Positions 13,808 through 22,512 of a stretch of DNA of 31,695 nt are shown here, one piece after another. Source of the DNA: CAIPBY01 sp041671305 (GTDB taxonomy: Bacteria > Patescibacteriota > Patescibacteriia > 2-01-FULL-39-33); assembly GCA_041671305.1 (NCBI GenBank), contig JBAZBX010000011.1:1-31695 (forward strand), written 5' to 3'. The translations under genes and the position numbers were made by a program. Every line of letters begins with the position of its first letter. Positions within the stretch are counted from its first letter, which is position 1. A model generated the notes under the pieces. The model searched no databases and was not told the origin of the DNA. It saw only the letters and a list, made by a program, of their open reading frames with translations.

Positions 13808-15271
13808 ATGAGCTCTCAAAATTTAGCCAAAAACACAACATTATTTGCCTCTGCCATGGCAATACAAAAAGTATTGTCATTTTTGTATTTTACTATGGTG
13901 GCCAGGTCTATCGGCGTGGCCAATATGGGCAAATACAGTTTCGCGCTGAGCTTCAGCACTATTTTTGCTATGATTTTGGATCTTGGCGTAACTCAAATTC
14001 TTATCCGTGAAAGTGCCATAGACAAGGAACGTTCACAAAAACAATTATCCACGGTTATCGGATTTAAGTTGCTAGCCTCACTGGTGATTTATGGCGCTCT
14101 AGTACTTATTGCCAATCTACTCGGCTATCCGCAAATTACCAAAGAACTCGTTTATATCGCCGGCATTGTCATGCTCATAGATTCATTCACTTTGAGTTTT
14201 TATGGAGTGATTCGCGGTCATCAAAATTTAAGCTTTGAAAGTCTGGGCATAATTCTCAATCAAGCCATTGTTCTTATTGTCGGCTTTATCGTTTTGAAGT
14301 TAGATCTCGGCCTTCAAGCCTTAATGGGCGTTTATCTAGTGGGAAGTATTATAAACTTCGCTTATTCACTTGCTTTATTGAGAATTAAATTCAAAATATT
14401 TCCCTCCATTGATTTCAACTGGCTACGGATGAAACAACTTCTTATTATCGCCATTCCCTTTGCTATCGCCGGAATATTCATTCGTATTTATTCATCCATG
14501 GATGTCATCATACTTTCTAAAATTTCCGGCGATCATGCCGTGGGAATTTATAGTATTGCGACCAAAATTCTTTTTGCCTTACAATTCGTGGCCATGGCTT
14601 TTTCAGCCACACTTTATCCTTCATTTTCCCATTGTTTCGTCCACTCCAAAGAACTGCTGGCCAAAAATTTTACCAAATCCATTTATTATTTACTAATTCT
14701 TTCCTTGCCACTTGTTACTGGGGTAATTTTTATTGCTGACAAAGTCATTGTGCCGGTATTTGGCAAAGCCTATGAACCTACTATTTTGCCGCTTCAAATT
14801 ATCATCGGATCATTGATATTGATTTTTATATGTTTTCCGGTCGGCGCCATGCTCAATGCCTGCAATAGGCAGACGCGCAATACGGTCAATCTGGGAATTG
14901 TTGCCGGATTCAATATTATAATTAATTTAATTCTCATTCCGTTCTATAGCTACGTCGGAGCGGCCATTGCCACTTTACTCAGCTATGGCCTGCTATTTAT
15001 CTTGGGAATTGTAGTAGTAGACAAAATAGTCGTTTATGATAAAAAATATTTGCTTATTGCTTTGCTAAAAAATTTATTCAGTAGCGCAGTCATGGCTTTA
15101 TTTATAATTCTAACCAAAAATCATTGGCATTTTATAATTGTCATTCCGGTTGCAGCCATAATCTATTTTGCGGTATTATATATAATCAAAGGGTTTGACA
15201 AAGAAGATATACAGGAGATTATCAGTAAAATTATACCCAATAAATTCAAAAAATATGAACCAACCAAATAG
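13808..15271 (+). CDS. Polysaccharide flippase (Wzx-like, MOP superfamily)
   Basis: A 487-residue integral membrane protein with about 12-14 hydrophobic segments across the whole length and no cytoplasmic domain. The start (LAKNTTLFASAMAIQKVLSF, then GVANMGKYSFALS) and the GDHAVGIYSIATKI block are typical of the PST/Wzx family that flips lipid-linked sugar repeats across the membrane. The following glycosyltransferases and a putative polymerase support this role. Its end overlaps the next gene by 17 nt. A lipid II or teichuronic-type substrate cannot be excluded. Confidence 0.88.
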   Translation: MSSQNLAKNTTLFASAMAIQKVLSFLYFTMVARSIGVANMGKYSFALSFSTIFAMILDLGVTQILIRESAIDKERSQKQLSTVIGFKLLASLVIYGALVLIANLLGYPQITKELVYIAGIVMLIDSFTLSFYGVIRGHQNLSFESLGIILNQAIVLIVGFIVLKLDLGLQALMGVYLVGSIINFAYSLALLRIKFKIFPSIDFNWLRMKQLLIIAIPFAIAGIFIRIYSSMDVIILSKISGDHAVGIYSIATKILFALQFVAMAFSATLYPSFSHCFVHSKELLAKNFTKSIYYLLILSLPLVTGVIFIADKVIVPVFGKAYEPTILPLQIIIGSLILIFICFPVGAMLNACNRQTRNTVNLGIVAGFNIIINLILIPFYSYVGAAIATLLSYGLLFILGIVVVDKIVVYDKKYLLIALLKNLFSSAVMALFIILTKNHWHFIIVIPVAAIIYFAVLYIIKGFDKEDIQEIISKIIPNKFKKYEPTK

Positions 15272-16379
15272 AAAAATTTTAATTGTGACATATTTTTTTC
15301 CACCAGCCATCGGCGGGATAGAAAATTATTATCACAACTTGTGTCAACTTTTGGGAGGGGATAGTGTCGTAGTTTTGACACAAAATCATCCCGAGGCCAG
15401 CATCTTTGATGCAAAACAGAATTACCATATCTATCGCACGGATTTTTTTGGAGGAAAAATGACGCCCAAATGGTGGCATCTCAAAAAAGAAATTCAAGAA
15501 ATTATACAGAAAGAGGGAATTACGCATATTATTTTTGGTCATTTCCATCCATACTGCCTTTTGGGAAAATCGCTTAAATTACCGTATTTCGTTTTTGGAC
15601 ATGGGACGGACATTGCCCTTGCAGAGGTCAAATTTGTCTCAAAATGGGCCTTTAGACGCGTTTACCAGTCATCACAGTCATTTATTGCCAATAGCCAGTA
15701 TCTCGCCCAGAAAATGGCAAATATTGCCCAGGACAAGGCCAAAATAAAGGTTATTTATCCGGGAGTGGATTATGAGGCCTTGAACAAACCGGTTGAAAAT
15801 ATAGGCGAGTACAAAAGAATTTTGGGATTGGAAGATAATAATTTAATTATGCTGAGTTCCGGACGCCTGGTTGGTATCAAAAATTATGCTGCCATTATTA
15901 AATTAATGCCGGCTCTCTTGGAACAGCTTCCCAAATTAAAATATTTGATCATGGGTGACGGACCGGAATTTGAAAACTTGAATAATTTAATCAAGGAATT
16001 GTCTTTGACTGATCATGTAAAGTTATTAGGACATATCAATGACGATCCATTGGCCAAAGCTTCTTATTATCAAATGGCGCATATTTTTGTAGGTGTCACC
16101 ACTCAGCCGGAAGGATTTGGCATTTCTTATCTGGAAGCGCAGGCTTGTCGCACTCCGGTAATTGCTTCCAAGTTTGGCGGAAGTGCCGAGGCAGTTATTG
16201 ATGGACAAACCGGAATTCTGGTTGATCCGAATAAAGTTGCAGAAATTTATTCCGCCATTTTAAGATTGGGTAGCGACAAAGAATTGTGGCAGAGGATGGC
16301 TGATGCAGCGCACACAAGAGTAAAAAATGAATTTAGCTTAGACAAACAATTAGCGGAATTCAATAAGATAATTTTATAA
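15255..16379 (+). CDS. GT4-family glycosyltransferase
   Basis: A 374-residue GT-B fold enzyme, retaining mechanism, expected to add a sugar to the lipid-linked repeat unit. The N-terminus has ILIVTYFFPPAIGGIENYYHNL, and the C-terminal nucleotide-sugar site carries the EX7E pair in EGFGISYLEAQACRTPVIAS. I start at ATG 15255 (M-N-Q-P-N-R-K) because it sits directly before the first strand; an ATG 60 nt upstream would lie deeper inside the flippase gene. It overlaps that gene by 17 nt and is 4 nt from the next. Confidence 0.92.
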   Translation: MNQPNRKILIVTYFFPPAIGGIENYYHNLCQLLGGDSVVVLTQNHPEASIFDAKQNYHIYRTDFFGGKMTPKWWHLKKEIQEIIQKEGITHIIFGHFHPYCLLGKSLKLPYFVFGHGTDIALAEVKFVSKWAFRRVYQSSQSFIANSQYLAQKMANIAQDKAKIKVIYPGVDYEALNKPVENIGEYKRILGLEDNNLIMLSSGRLVGIKNYAAIIKLMPALLEQLPKLKYLIMGDGPEFENLNNLIKELSLTDHVKLLGHINDDPLAKASYYQMAHIFVGVTTQPEGFGISYLEAQACRTPVIASKFGGSAEAVIDGQTGILVDPNKVAEIYSAILRLGSDKELWQRMADAAHTRVKNEFSLDKQLAEFNKIIL

Positions 16380-16383
16380 TTAC

Positions 16384-17100
16384 ATGCCAAAAATCTCTAT
16401 CATTATTCCGGCCTACAACTGCGCAAGCACTATTGATAAATGTCTAAAAAGTGTTTTTGATCAGACATTTCAAGATTTTGAAGTAATCGTAATTAATGAC
16501 GGTTCCAAAGACGGTCTGAATGAAGTCATTAAGTCCTGGCTGAACCCTCCCCAGCCCTCCCTTTCGCAAAGGGAAGGAGTCATCCGTTATATCAGCCAAG
16601 AAAATCAAGGCGCTCCCATGGCTCGCAATAATGGCTTTGCCGAGAGCACCGGAGAATATGTGATATTTTTGGATGCGGATATCATCATGAAGCCGAGCAT
16701 GTTGGCTAAATTGCTTAAGAAGTCAGAAGAAACCCCTGACGCTTCCTATGCTTACAGTTCATTTATGTGGGGTTGGAAAAAATTCAAACTTTGGCCTTTT
16801 AACGCGGAGAAATTAAAACAAATACCATATATTCACACCTCGGCATTGATCAAGCGGGAAGATTTTCCTGGGTTTGATTCTAAATTGAAAAAATTTCAAG
16901 ATTGGGACTTATGGCTGACCATGCTAGAGCAAGGACACATGGGAATTTGGGTTGATGAAGTATTATTTAGGATAACTTCCAGCGGGACCATGTCATCCTG
17001 GTTGCCAAGTTTTGTTTATAAATTGCCTTTCATTAAAACCAAAAACAAGGATAAATACGAAAAAGCGATGGAAATAATTAAGGAAAAGCATAATTTATGA
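16384..17100 (+). CDS. GT2-family glycosyltransferase with an in-frame repeat
   Basis: A 238-residue GT-A enzyme. Motifs: IIIPAYNCASTIDKCLKSVFDQT, INDGSKDG, the catalytic metal site FLDADI (DxD) and the late D-W-D-L-W-L block. Between S-W-L and I-R-Y-I-S-Q-E-N-Q, where relatives are short, about 13 residues (N-P-P-Q-P-S-L-S-Q-R-E-G-V) are encoded by a small palindromic repeat. The stop is TGA, overlapping the next start (ATGA). Sugar and acceptor are unknown. Confidence 0.92.
   Translation: MPKISIIIPAYNCASTIDKCLKSVFDQTFQDFEVIVINDGSKDGLNEVIKSWLNPPQPSLSQREGVIRYISQENQGAPMARNNGFAESTGEYVIFLDADIIMKPSMLAKLLKKSEETPDASYAYSSFMWGWKKFKLWPFNAEKLKQIPYIHTSALIKREDFPGFDSKLKKFQDWDLWLTMLEQGHMGIWVDEVLFRITSSGTMSSWLPSFVYKLPFIKTKNKDKYEKAMEIIKEKHNL
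16543..16581 (+). repeat. In-frame palindromic repeat inserted in a GT2 gene
   Basis: A G+C-rich run, CCCTCCCCAGCCC, precedes the palindrome CCCTTTCGCAAAGGG with flanking CTCC/GGAG. It adds about 13 codons without disturbing the frame. Confidence 0.65.
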
Positions 17101-17780
17101 TGCGTTTACAGAAATTTATTGCTTTGGCAGGAGTCGCCTCCAGAAGAAAGGCAGAAGAGTTAATTGAAAAAGGCGCTATAAAGGTCAATGGTTTTGTGGT
17201 TGATGAATTAGGTAGTCAAATTGATGAAAATAAAGATGAGATAGGATATCAGGGCAAAATTTTAAGAATCCAAACCAATAAAATCTATATTGCGCTCAAT
17301 AAGCCGGTTGGATATGTGAGTAGCGCCAACAGCGCCCAAGGTAAAACCGTTCTGGATTTGATAGACATAGAAGAACGGGTTTATCCGGTCGGAAGATTGG
17401 ACAAGGACTCCAGAGGATTGATTATTATTAGTAACGACGGTGATTTTGCGTATGAATTAACCCATGCCAAATTTGAATGTGAAAAAGAATATTTAGTGAG
17501 ACTAGATAGGGATTTTAGTGCCAAAGACGTAAAAATTTTAGAAAAGGGGATGATCATTGATGGTATTAAATTACAACCAGCCAAAGTCACTTATTGCAAA
17601 GATTCTGAAGTTAAATTAATTATCAAAGAGGGAATAAATCGGCAAATTAGAAAAATGATGGGACATTTGGATTATAGGGTTTTTGATTTGCAAAGAATCA
17701 GAATTGGAAAATTAAAATTAAATGATTTAAAATTAAAAGAAGGTGAGTGGAAATATATAAAACCGAATGACATAATATAA
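17097..17780 (+). CDS. S4-domain pseudouridine synthase (RsuA/RluB/E/F family)
   Basis: Converts a uridine in rRNA to pseudouridine. The N-terminal S4 domain is MRLQKFIALAGVASRRKAEE with I-K-V-N-G, and the catalytic block is YPVGRLDKDSRGLIIISNDG (Asp in GRLD, about residue 102), then T-H-A-K-F and G-I-N-R-Q-I-R-K-M. At 227 residues it is of normal length. The start overlaps the previous stop (ATGA), so it is translationally coupled within the polysaccharide operon although its job is ribosome maturation. A second Met is the next codon. The exact target uridine is not predictable. Confidence 0.93.
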   Translation: MMRLQKFIALAGVASRRKAEELIEKGAIKVNGFVVDELGSQIDENKDEIGYQGKILRIQTNKIYIALNKPVGYVSSANSAQGKTVLDLIDIEERVYPVGRLDKDSRGLIIISNDGDFAYELTHAKFECEKEYLVRLDRDFSAKDVKILEKGMIIDGIKLQPAKVTYCKDSEVKLIIKEGINRQIRKMMGHLDYRVFDLQRIRIGKLKLNDLKLKEGEWKYIKPNDII

Positions 17781-17781
17781 T

Positions 17782-18573
17782 ATGAAATTATCTATAATAA
17801 TCGTTTCCTGGAATACTAGCGATCTTCTGGAAAAATGCCTACATTCAATCCAGAGAGACTTGGTCGGTTCTATGGCAGAAGTTTTTGTAATTGATAATAA
17901 TTCCAATGACAATACCGTAGAAATGATAACGGAAATATTTCCTAGAGTCAGATTAATTGCCAACAAAAGCAATGATGGTTTTGCCAAAGCGAACAATCAA
18001 GGAATTAAAGAGGCAACAGGGGATTATGTTCTTTTTCTGAACCCGGATACAGAATTATTTCCCGATACAATCAGTAAATCCATTGAGTTTATGGCATCTC
18101 ACCCTGATTGCGGTGTCATGGGACCTCAGATGCTTTATGGCGACGGTAAATTACAGCCCTCAGTCAGAAGGTTTCCCACTGTCTGGCCCGTATTTTTGAT
18201 GCTTATAAAGGCTCCTAAATTTTTTAAAAATATCAAATCAATAAATAATTATCTAGCAACGGATTTTGATTACAATAAAGAGCAAGTCGTGGATCAGGTT
18301 ATGGGTGCCTATATGATGACGAAGATGGAAGTTCTAAATAAAACCGGACTCTTGGATGAGAAATTTTTTATTTGGTTTGAGGAAGTGGATTTATGTTTGC
18401 GAGTTAGAAAAGCAGGATATAAAATTATCTATAATCCTGAAGTGAAAATAATTCATCACGGTGGAAAAAGTTTTGCTCAGCAAAAAACAATAAATAAACA
18501 AAAAATGTTTTTCAAAAGCGCTTGGCTGTATTTTGTTAAAAACGGATTTACCAAACCCAAAATTAAAAATTAA
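17782..18573 (+). CDS. GT2-family glycosyltransferase, rhamnosyltransferase-like
   Basis: A 263-residue GT-A enzyme. It starts KLSIIIVSWNTSDLLEKCL; the nucleotide site is VIDNNSNDNT, and the metal site is FLNPDTE, with the NPD form typical of the WbbL-like rhamnosyltransferase subgroup. G-A-Y-M-M, D-E-K-F-F-I-W-F-E-E-V-D-L-C and I-I-H-H-G-G follow in the expected order. It follows the pseudouridine synthase by one base and precedes the putative polymerase by two. Donor sugar is unproven. Confidence 0.92.
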   Translation: MKLSIIIVSWNTSDLLEKCLHSIQRDLVGSMAEVFVIDNNSNDNTVEMITEIFPRVRLIANKSNDGFAKANNQGIKEATGDYVLFLNPDTELFPDTISKSIEFMASHPDCGVMGPQMLYGDGKLQPSVRRFPTVWPVFLMLIKAPKFFKNIKSINNYLATDFDYNKEQVVDQVMGAYMMTKMEVLNKTGLLDEKFFIWFEEVDLCLRVRKAGYKIIYNPEVKIIHHGGKSFAQQKTINKQKMFFKSAWLYFVKNGFTKPKIKN

Positions 18574-18575
18574 TT

Positions 18576-19877
18576 ATGATTTTACTTATAATCTTTCTAA
18601 TTTTAAGCATCAGCTTTGGACTGAGTTATATAATCGGCAAAGATAAATTCTCACCTTCCAAACTGCTCTTAAGTTTGTGGTTTATGGCCATTGCCGTGGC
18701 TCAATTACGACTTAGCCCGTACGAAAATCCCTGGACGCTCAAATTCTGGCTGATTTTGGGTTTGTTTTTTACCATCTTTGTCTTTATTTATTTGGTGTCG
18801 GCTAGAATGTGGCAAAAAAAATTAAAAGAACAGAGCGATTTAGCGCCGGCCAATAGTAAATTATGGCTTATTTTAATTATTATTATGGCCATAGCTAGTA
18901 TCATTACCAATATTTATATATTTTATAGATTTGGCACTTTGCCCATTCTTTCATCCTCGCCGGACAAGATGCGATTTATTATCAATAGAGATATTTTTGG
19001 CTTATGGGAATATGCTTCACTGCTTCCCAGATTATTTATTCCTCTGACTTTCATTTATTTTCTGCAATTTAATCCCAAAAAATGGCTCAAGGCACTACTC
19101 ATCACTACTATTATTTTAGGTTTCATTCTTTTATCTTTCTACGCTTCAAGACTAGTAATAATTTTCCCAATTTTAATTTGTTATTTTTCTTATTTAATTA
19201 TCAAAATTAAGGAAATTAATTTAAAAAAAATAATCCTAGCTTCCGTTTCTGTAGTGGTAGTCGTCTTGGCCATCTCTATTGCTATTCCGGCATTTAGGCA
19301 ATCCATAACTTACCGCGATTATCTTGATCCCAGCGCTCAAGACGATCCTTTTGGCTACATTGCCAAGATTTCCGGGCTTAGAATTCCCAAAAGTCTGAAT
19401 TTCATCGTGCCAATTTATATCATTCCTTCTTTTAATCTGCAAGCCCTGATGAAGGCGACCGATCTCTATGATGGTTCCAACTTTTACTATGGTAAATACG
19501 ATTTAGCGGTTTTTAATCCAGCCCTCAAATTAATTCACCAGCCAGAAATTGAATTCAAAATTCCTTGGGACAAAATACTTTTGCCTTGGTGGGTGACAGC
19601 GACTTTTCTCTTTAGTTATTGGATTGATTTCGGATATATGGGAATTATTTTGGCTGGGGTATTTTGGGGCATACTGCTTTCTGGTTTATATATTTGGGCC
19701 AAGAAAAAACCGAGTTTACTCTCGGTTATGCTGTTTGCTTATTTCAGTTTTACGGTAATTATGAGTATTTACACTAACTATTTTTTGCGTCCGGAATTAT
19801 ACATGGACGTTGTGGCCGTTATTGTAATCGGCCTGATTGCCCGAGCTCATAAATTTAGTCCAAAACGCTTCCAATAA
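18576..19877 (+). CDS. Membrane protein, putative oligosaccharide repeat-unit polymerase
   Basis: A 433-residue protein with about 11-12 hydrophobic segments and a larger polar loop in the middle to late part (around residues 235-335, containing R-D-Y-L-D-P-S and Y-D-G-S-N-F-Y). This topology fits Wzy-type polymerases, which are defined more by shape than by sequence. Position at the end of a flippase-glycosyltransferase block supports the call. Its last 23 nt overlap the convergent fmt gene. I see no diagnostic motif. Confidence 0.65.
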   Translation: MILLIIFLILSISFGLSYIIGKDKFSPSKLLLSLWFMAIAVAQLRLSPYENPWTLKFWLILGLFFTIFVFIYLVSARMWQKKLKEQSDLAPANSKLWLILIIIMAIASIITNIYIFYRFGTLPILSSSPDKMRFIINRDIFGLWEYASLLPRLFIPLTFIYFLQFNPKKWLKALLITTIILGFILLSFYASRLVIIFPILICYFSYLIIKIKEINLKKIILASVSVVVVVLAISIAIPAFRQSITYRDYLDPSAQDDPFGYIAKISGLRIPKSLNFIVPIYIIPSFNLQALMKATDLYDGSNFYYGKYDLAVFNPALKLIHQPEIEFKIPWDKILLPWWVTATFLFSYWIDFGYMGIILAGVFWGILLSGLYIWAKKKPSLLSVMLFAYFSFTVIMSIYTNYFLRPELYMDVVAVIVIGLIARAHKFSPKRFQ

Positions 19878-20880
19878 ATTTGACATAACCCCTAATAAAT
19901 TCCTCAGCGAGCATTTCTTTTTTGCCTTCTATTTGCAGTTTATGGATAATTAAAGCATTTTGACCGCAAATTATGGCCAAATTTTTACCTGACAAGAAAG
20001 CCTCTCCCGGCTTGACCCCCGTAGCCTTGGCGAAGGAGGTGTTTTTTGTTTTCAAAATTTCTACCGGAGGAAATAATTTAATTCGTTTACTACCTGCCTC
20101 GACACCAGCCTCGCTGAGTCTAGGCGGGTAGCCTTTTGGCGTAGGCGGGTTCCACATCGTCCAAGTTCCCGGCCAAGGATAAAAGGCATAAATTTTCTGC
20201 TTAATTTCCTGAGCGCTGTCAGACCAATTTATTTGAGCTTGTGATTTATCTATTACTTTACAGAATGTGGCCAAAGAATGATCTTGTTCCTGTGGCTTAA
20301 TTTTGCCAGATAAATAATCTTTGACGGTTTTGCCCAACAAGTCTGCAGCAGTATCGGCAATTTTTTTATGTAAATAATCATTGGTTTCTTCACCAGTCAG
20401 TTCAATTTCTTTTTGAGTTAGAATAGAACCATGATCCATCTTCGCATCAATAAGCATTATTGTAACACCAGTTTTCTTTTCACCAGCGAGCAGAGCGCTT
20501 TGAATAGGGGAGGCGCCGCGATATTTTGGCAGAAGCGAGGGATGAACATTGATGACGCCGAACTTAGGAATATCCAAAATTTCCTGCGGGATAATTGAAC
20601 CATAAGCAACCACCACAAACAAATCAGGTTTGATATTTTTCAGTTGATCTATAATTTCTAAATTGTTTTTTAATATTTCCGGCTGGAAAACCTTGATTTC
20701 TTTTTCTTTCGCGATTTGTTTTACCGGAGAGAAAATAATCTCCTGATTGCGTCCGGCTGGCTTATCTGGCTGAGTCACAACGCCTATAATATCAAAATCA
20801 GAGTCGCTCAAAAGACTCTGTAAATAGTTGGCAGCAAACTCCGGCGTGCCAAAAAAAACGATTTTTATTTTCTCATTCAT
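19855..20880 (-). CDS. fmt: Methionyl-tRNA formyltransferase with two in-frame repeats
   Basis: Formylates initiator Met-tRNA from 10-formyl-tetrahydrofolate. The start is KIVFFGTPEFAANYLQSLL; the catalytic region is GVINVHPSLLPKYRGASPIQ and the later DHGSILTQ. The C-terminal tRNA-binding domain begins at YPWPGTWTMW. After that, about 21 residues (244-264) and then about nine (281-289, T-S-F-A-K-A-T-G-V) are encoded by dispersed repeats, bringing the length to 341 against about 310 usually. Def lies 6 nt upstream in the same operon, the normal pairing. The 3' end overlaps the convergent polymerase gene by 23 nt. Confidence 0.96.
   Translation of the reverse strand: MNEKIKIVFFGTPEFAANYLQSLLSDSDFDIIGVVTQPDKPAGRNQEIIFSPVKQIAKEKEIKVFQPEILKNNLEIIDQLKNIKPDLFVVVAYGSIIPQEILDIPKFGVINVHPSLLPKYRGASPIQSALLAGEKKTGVTIMLIDAKMDHGSILTQKEIELTGEETNDYLHKKIADTAADLLGKTVKDYLSGKIKPQEQDHSLATFCKVIDKSQAQINWSDSAQEIKQKIYAFYPWPGTWTMWNPPTPKGYPPRLSEAGVEAGSKRIKLFPPVEILKTKNTSFAKATGVKPGEAFLSGKNLAIICGQNALIIHKLQIEGKKEMLAEEFIRGYVKFIGSVLD
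20016..20039 (-). repeat. Second in-frame repeat in fmt
   Basis: The minus strand reads CCTTCGCCAAGGCTACGGGG, related to the repeat at 4396-4419. It encodes S-F-A-K-A-T-G. Confidence 0.6.
20091..20151 (-). repeat. First in-frame repeat in fmt
   Basis: On the minus strand CCCGCCTACGCC, AAAA and GGCTACCCGCC form an imperfect palindrome, followed by a second G+C-rich piece ending GTGTCGAGGCAGG. It adds about 21 codons after P-W-P-G-T-W-T-M-W. Confidence 0.7.
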
Positions 20881-20886
20881 GGTAAT

Positions 20887-21339
20887 TTAATTAATGTCGG
20901 TAACGTTTCTCGCCTTATCAATAAATAAAATTCCATCAAGATGATCAGTTTCATGCTGGATAATCCGAGCGAGCATACCATTGGCAATCAATGTTTTGGT
21001 TTTGCCTTTTTCATCAATATATCTCACGGTTAATTTCTTGCTTCTTTTGACTTCACCGTATTTGCCAGGTACAGAAAGACAGCCTTCCTCGCCCCACTCC
21101 TTAAGAATGGATTTGCGAAGGATTTTGGGATTAATCATGGCAATACTGCCATCTTTGTACTTGACGACAACTAGTCTTATGCTTTCTCCAACCTGGGGAG
21201 CAGCCAAACCTACGCCTTCCTGGAGCATAATCTCGGTCATTTGAGGAATTAATTTCTGAATTTTGGAATCAGAAAAATCGGTAATCTTTTTGGCCTTTTG
21301 GCGCAGAATCGGATTGGGTATAGTGATTATTTTTAACAT
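20887..21339 (-). CDS. def: Peptide deformylase
   Basis: Metal-dependent hydrolase that removes formyl from new N-termini. All three motifs are present: GVGLAAPQ (motif 1), EEGCLS (motif 2, metal-binding Cys) and QHETDHLDG (motif 3, HExxH-type). At 150 residues it is a short class I enzyme. A promoter precedes it directly, and fmt follows after 6 nt, so the two steps of the formyl cycle are co-expressed. Confidence 0.96.
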   Translation of the reverse strand: MLKIITIPNPILRQKAKKITDFSDSKIQKLIPQMTEIMLQEGVGLAAPQVGESIRLVVVKYKDGSIAMINPKILRKSILKEWGEEGCLSVPGKYGEVKRSKKLTVRYIDEKGKTKTLIANGMLARIIQHETDHLDGILFIDKARNVTDIN

Positions 21340-21365
21340 ATTTAAATAAGATTAGATTTTAGTTA

Positions 21366-21394
21366 ATTATAGAATTATATAATTATTTTGTAAA
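21366..21394 (-). promoter_or_regulatory. def-fmt promoter
   Basis: Reading the minus strand: TTTACA (21394-21389), a 17-nt spacer, TATAAT (21371-21366). Confidence 0.75.
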
Positions 21395-21400
21395 CCATAA

Positions 21401-21440
21401 AATAAAACGTGGCGCGGGGTTTCAAACAACCTCGCGCCAC
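21401..21440 (-). terminator. Terminator of the 286-codon gene
   Basis: On the minus strand GTGGCGCG and CGCGCCAC form a perfect 8-bp stem, followed by TTTTATTTT. It lies just before the def promoter. Confidence 0.85.
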
Positions 21441-21452
21441 ACGGATAGACGA

Positions 21453-22313
21453 TTACATGAATGTCAGCGCCCCCGAGAAAGTTGGGGCAGGGAAGGCAGC
21501 ACTTGGTATACTGCTAGGAACGCTGGTGATATCCAGTTCAAAACATTCTCCGTTCCCACCAGCGTAAATCCAGTTATCGGTTTCCTTTTCTTCCCCGGGC
21601 TCTCCTGGCTTTTCCTCCACTTCTTTCACCGCATTCATTATCGGAGCCCTGATATTCAATGCCGAGAAATCCACGCCGGGATCTTCTTTTCTTCCAGTCA
21701 GAATTTCTGCGTGCAGTCCTAATGCCGGAAATCCGTCATGCACGCCGACTAGAGAAAATCCCATTTGGATCATTTCCCTGGATAGCGCCATCCGTTGAAT
21801 GTCAACTGGCAATCGCAGACAATCAGGTATGTAGCAGAATGACCTCCATTCGTTCGTTGGCTGGCAACCCACATTTTCCAGTAGGGAAACTTTACCCAGC
21901 AGATATTTCCTTGCGGACAAAAATCCAGGGCGAAAAATCCTATCCGGAAAGTCAAGATGATAACCTCGTTCCAGCATGGGAAGATAGAACGTGTCTACAT
22001 TATTGTCTCCCATACCACCATCGGGAGTCGGGGGCAAGAGACAGGGAAGGAGAAGATTGTTGGAGACATGCTCGCAACCAGGCAATCCCAAAAGACGTTT
22101 CTTGCGTTCTTCATGTTGCTTTTTGAATTGAGAACGTGAAATAGGGATATTGGTCTGACAAATGAATTCAGCCCGCTCAATCAACTGGCCAAAATCCCAT
22201 GTCCGAGAAGGCTTCATCAAGAAAAGTTGTTCACTGGGCTTCCCCTTGTATCTCAACTTTTTTGGCGGTATGAGTTGCCCGTCCTCTCCAAAAAACTTGC
22301 GTACAGTATCCAT
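21453..22313 (-). CDS. Isolated 286-residue protein of unknown function
   Basis: No family recognised. The start is fixed by a strong SD, GGGAGGAAT, 8-9 nt before the ATG. The protein is soluble-looking, with eight scattered cysteines and many prolines, and an acidic linker (E-K-P-G-E-P-G-E-E-K-E-T) before a Gly/Ser/Pro-rich end. It has no signal peptide or membrane span. The base composition looks near 50% G+C, unlike def and fmt next door. It has its own near-consensus promoter, a leader of about 97 nt with a perfect 10-bp hairpin, and a strong terminator. It belongs to the same architectural class as the small genes at 5662, 13472 and 28625. Confidence 0.75.
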   Translation of the reverse strand: MDTVRKFFGEDGQLIPPKKLRYKGKPSEQLFLMKPSRTWDFGQLIERAEFICQTNIPISRSQFKKQHEERKKRLLGLPGCEHVSNNLLLPCLLPPTPDGGMGDNNVDTFYLPMLERGYHLDFPDRIFRPGFLSARKYLLGKVSLLENVGCQPTNEWRSFCYIPDCLRLPVDIQRMALSREMIQMGFSLVGVHDGFPALGLHAEILTGRKEDPGVDFSALNIRAPIMNAVKEVEEKPGEPGEEKETDNWIYAGGNGECFELDITSVPSSIPSAAFPAPTFSGALTFM

Positions 22314-22364
22314 TGGCAGATTCCTCCCATTAGATTAAGCTGCTTGTGCTGTTATGTGCGACAA

Positions 22365-22389
22365 CTGTAATTCCGACAGGGAATTACAG
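22365..22389 (-). promoter_or_regulatory. Perfect 10-bp hairpin in the leader of the 286-codon gene
   Basis: CTGTAATTCC and GGAATTACAG flank a 5-nt loop. It sits about 25-45 nt after the expected transcript start and may stabilise the mRNA or act as a binding site. Confidence 0.6.
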
Positions 22390-22417
22390 ATCATTTTCAT
22401 GACTGAAAAGATATATC

Positions 22418-22446
22418 ATCGTAGTATAAAAAATTAATTTTGTCAA
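22418..22446 (-). promoter_or_regulatory. Promoter of the 286-codon gene
   Basis: Minus strand: TTGACA (22446-22441), a 17-nt spacer, TACGAT (22423-22418). Confidence 0.7.
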
Positions 22447-22477
22447 TGGACAAAAAATAAATTGTCGGGTTAAATTT

Positions 22478-22506
22478 TTGACATAACTCCTGCGTCTCTG
22501 TAAAAT
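22478..22506 (+). promoter_or_regulatory. Promoter of the 97-codon gene
   Basis: TTGACA at 22478-22483, a 17-nt spacer, TAAAAT at 22501-22506. The ATG is only 6 nt further on, so transcription probably begins at or next to the start codon. Confidence 0.75.
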
Positions 22507-22512
22507 ACTCTC

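Noticed and set aside
17096..17100. TGA possibly read as glycine, as in Gracilibacteria
   Set aside because: TGA ends the GT2 gene at the expected length and overlaps the next start, so it is used as a stop.
21659..22126. 155-codon plus-strand reading frame
   Set aside because: It lies opposite the 286-codon gene, which has a promoter, SD and terminator; the plus frame has none.
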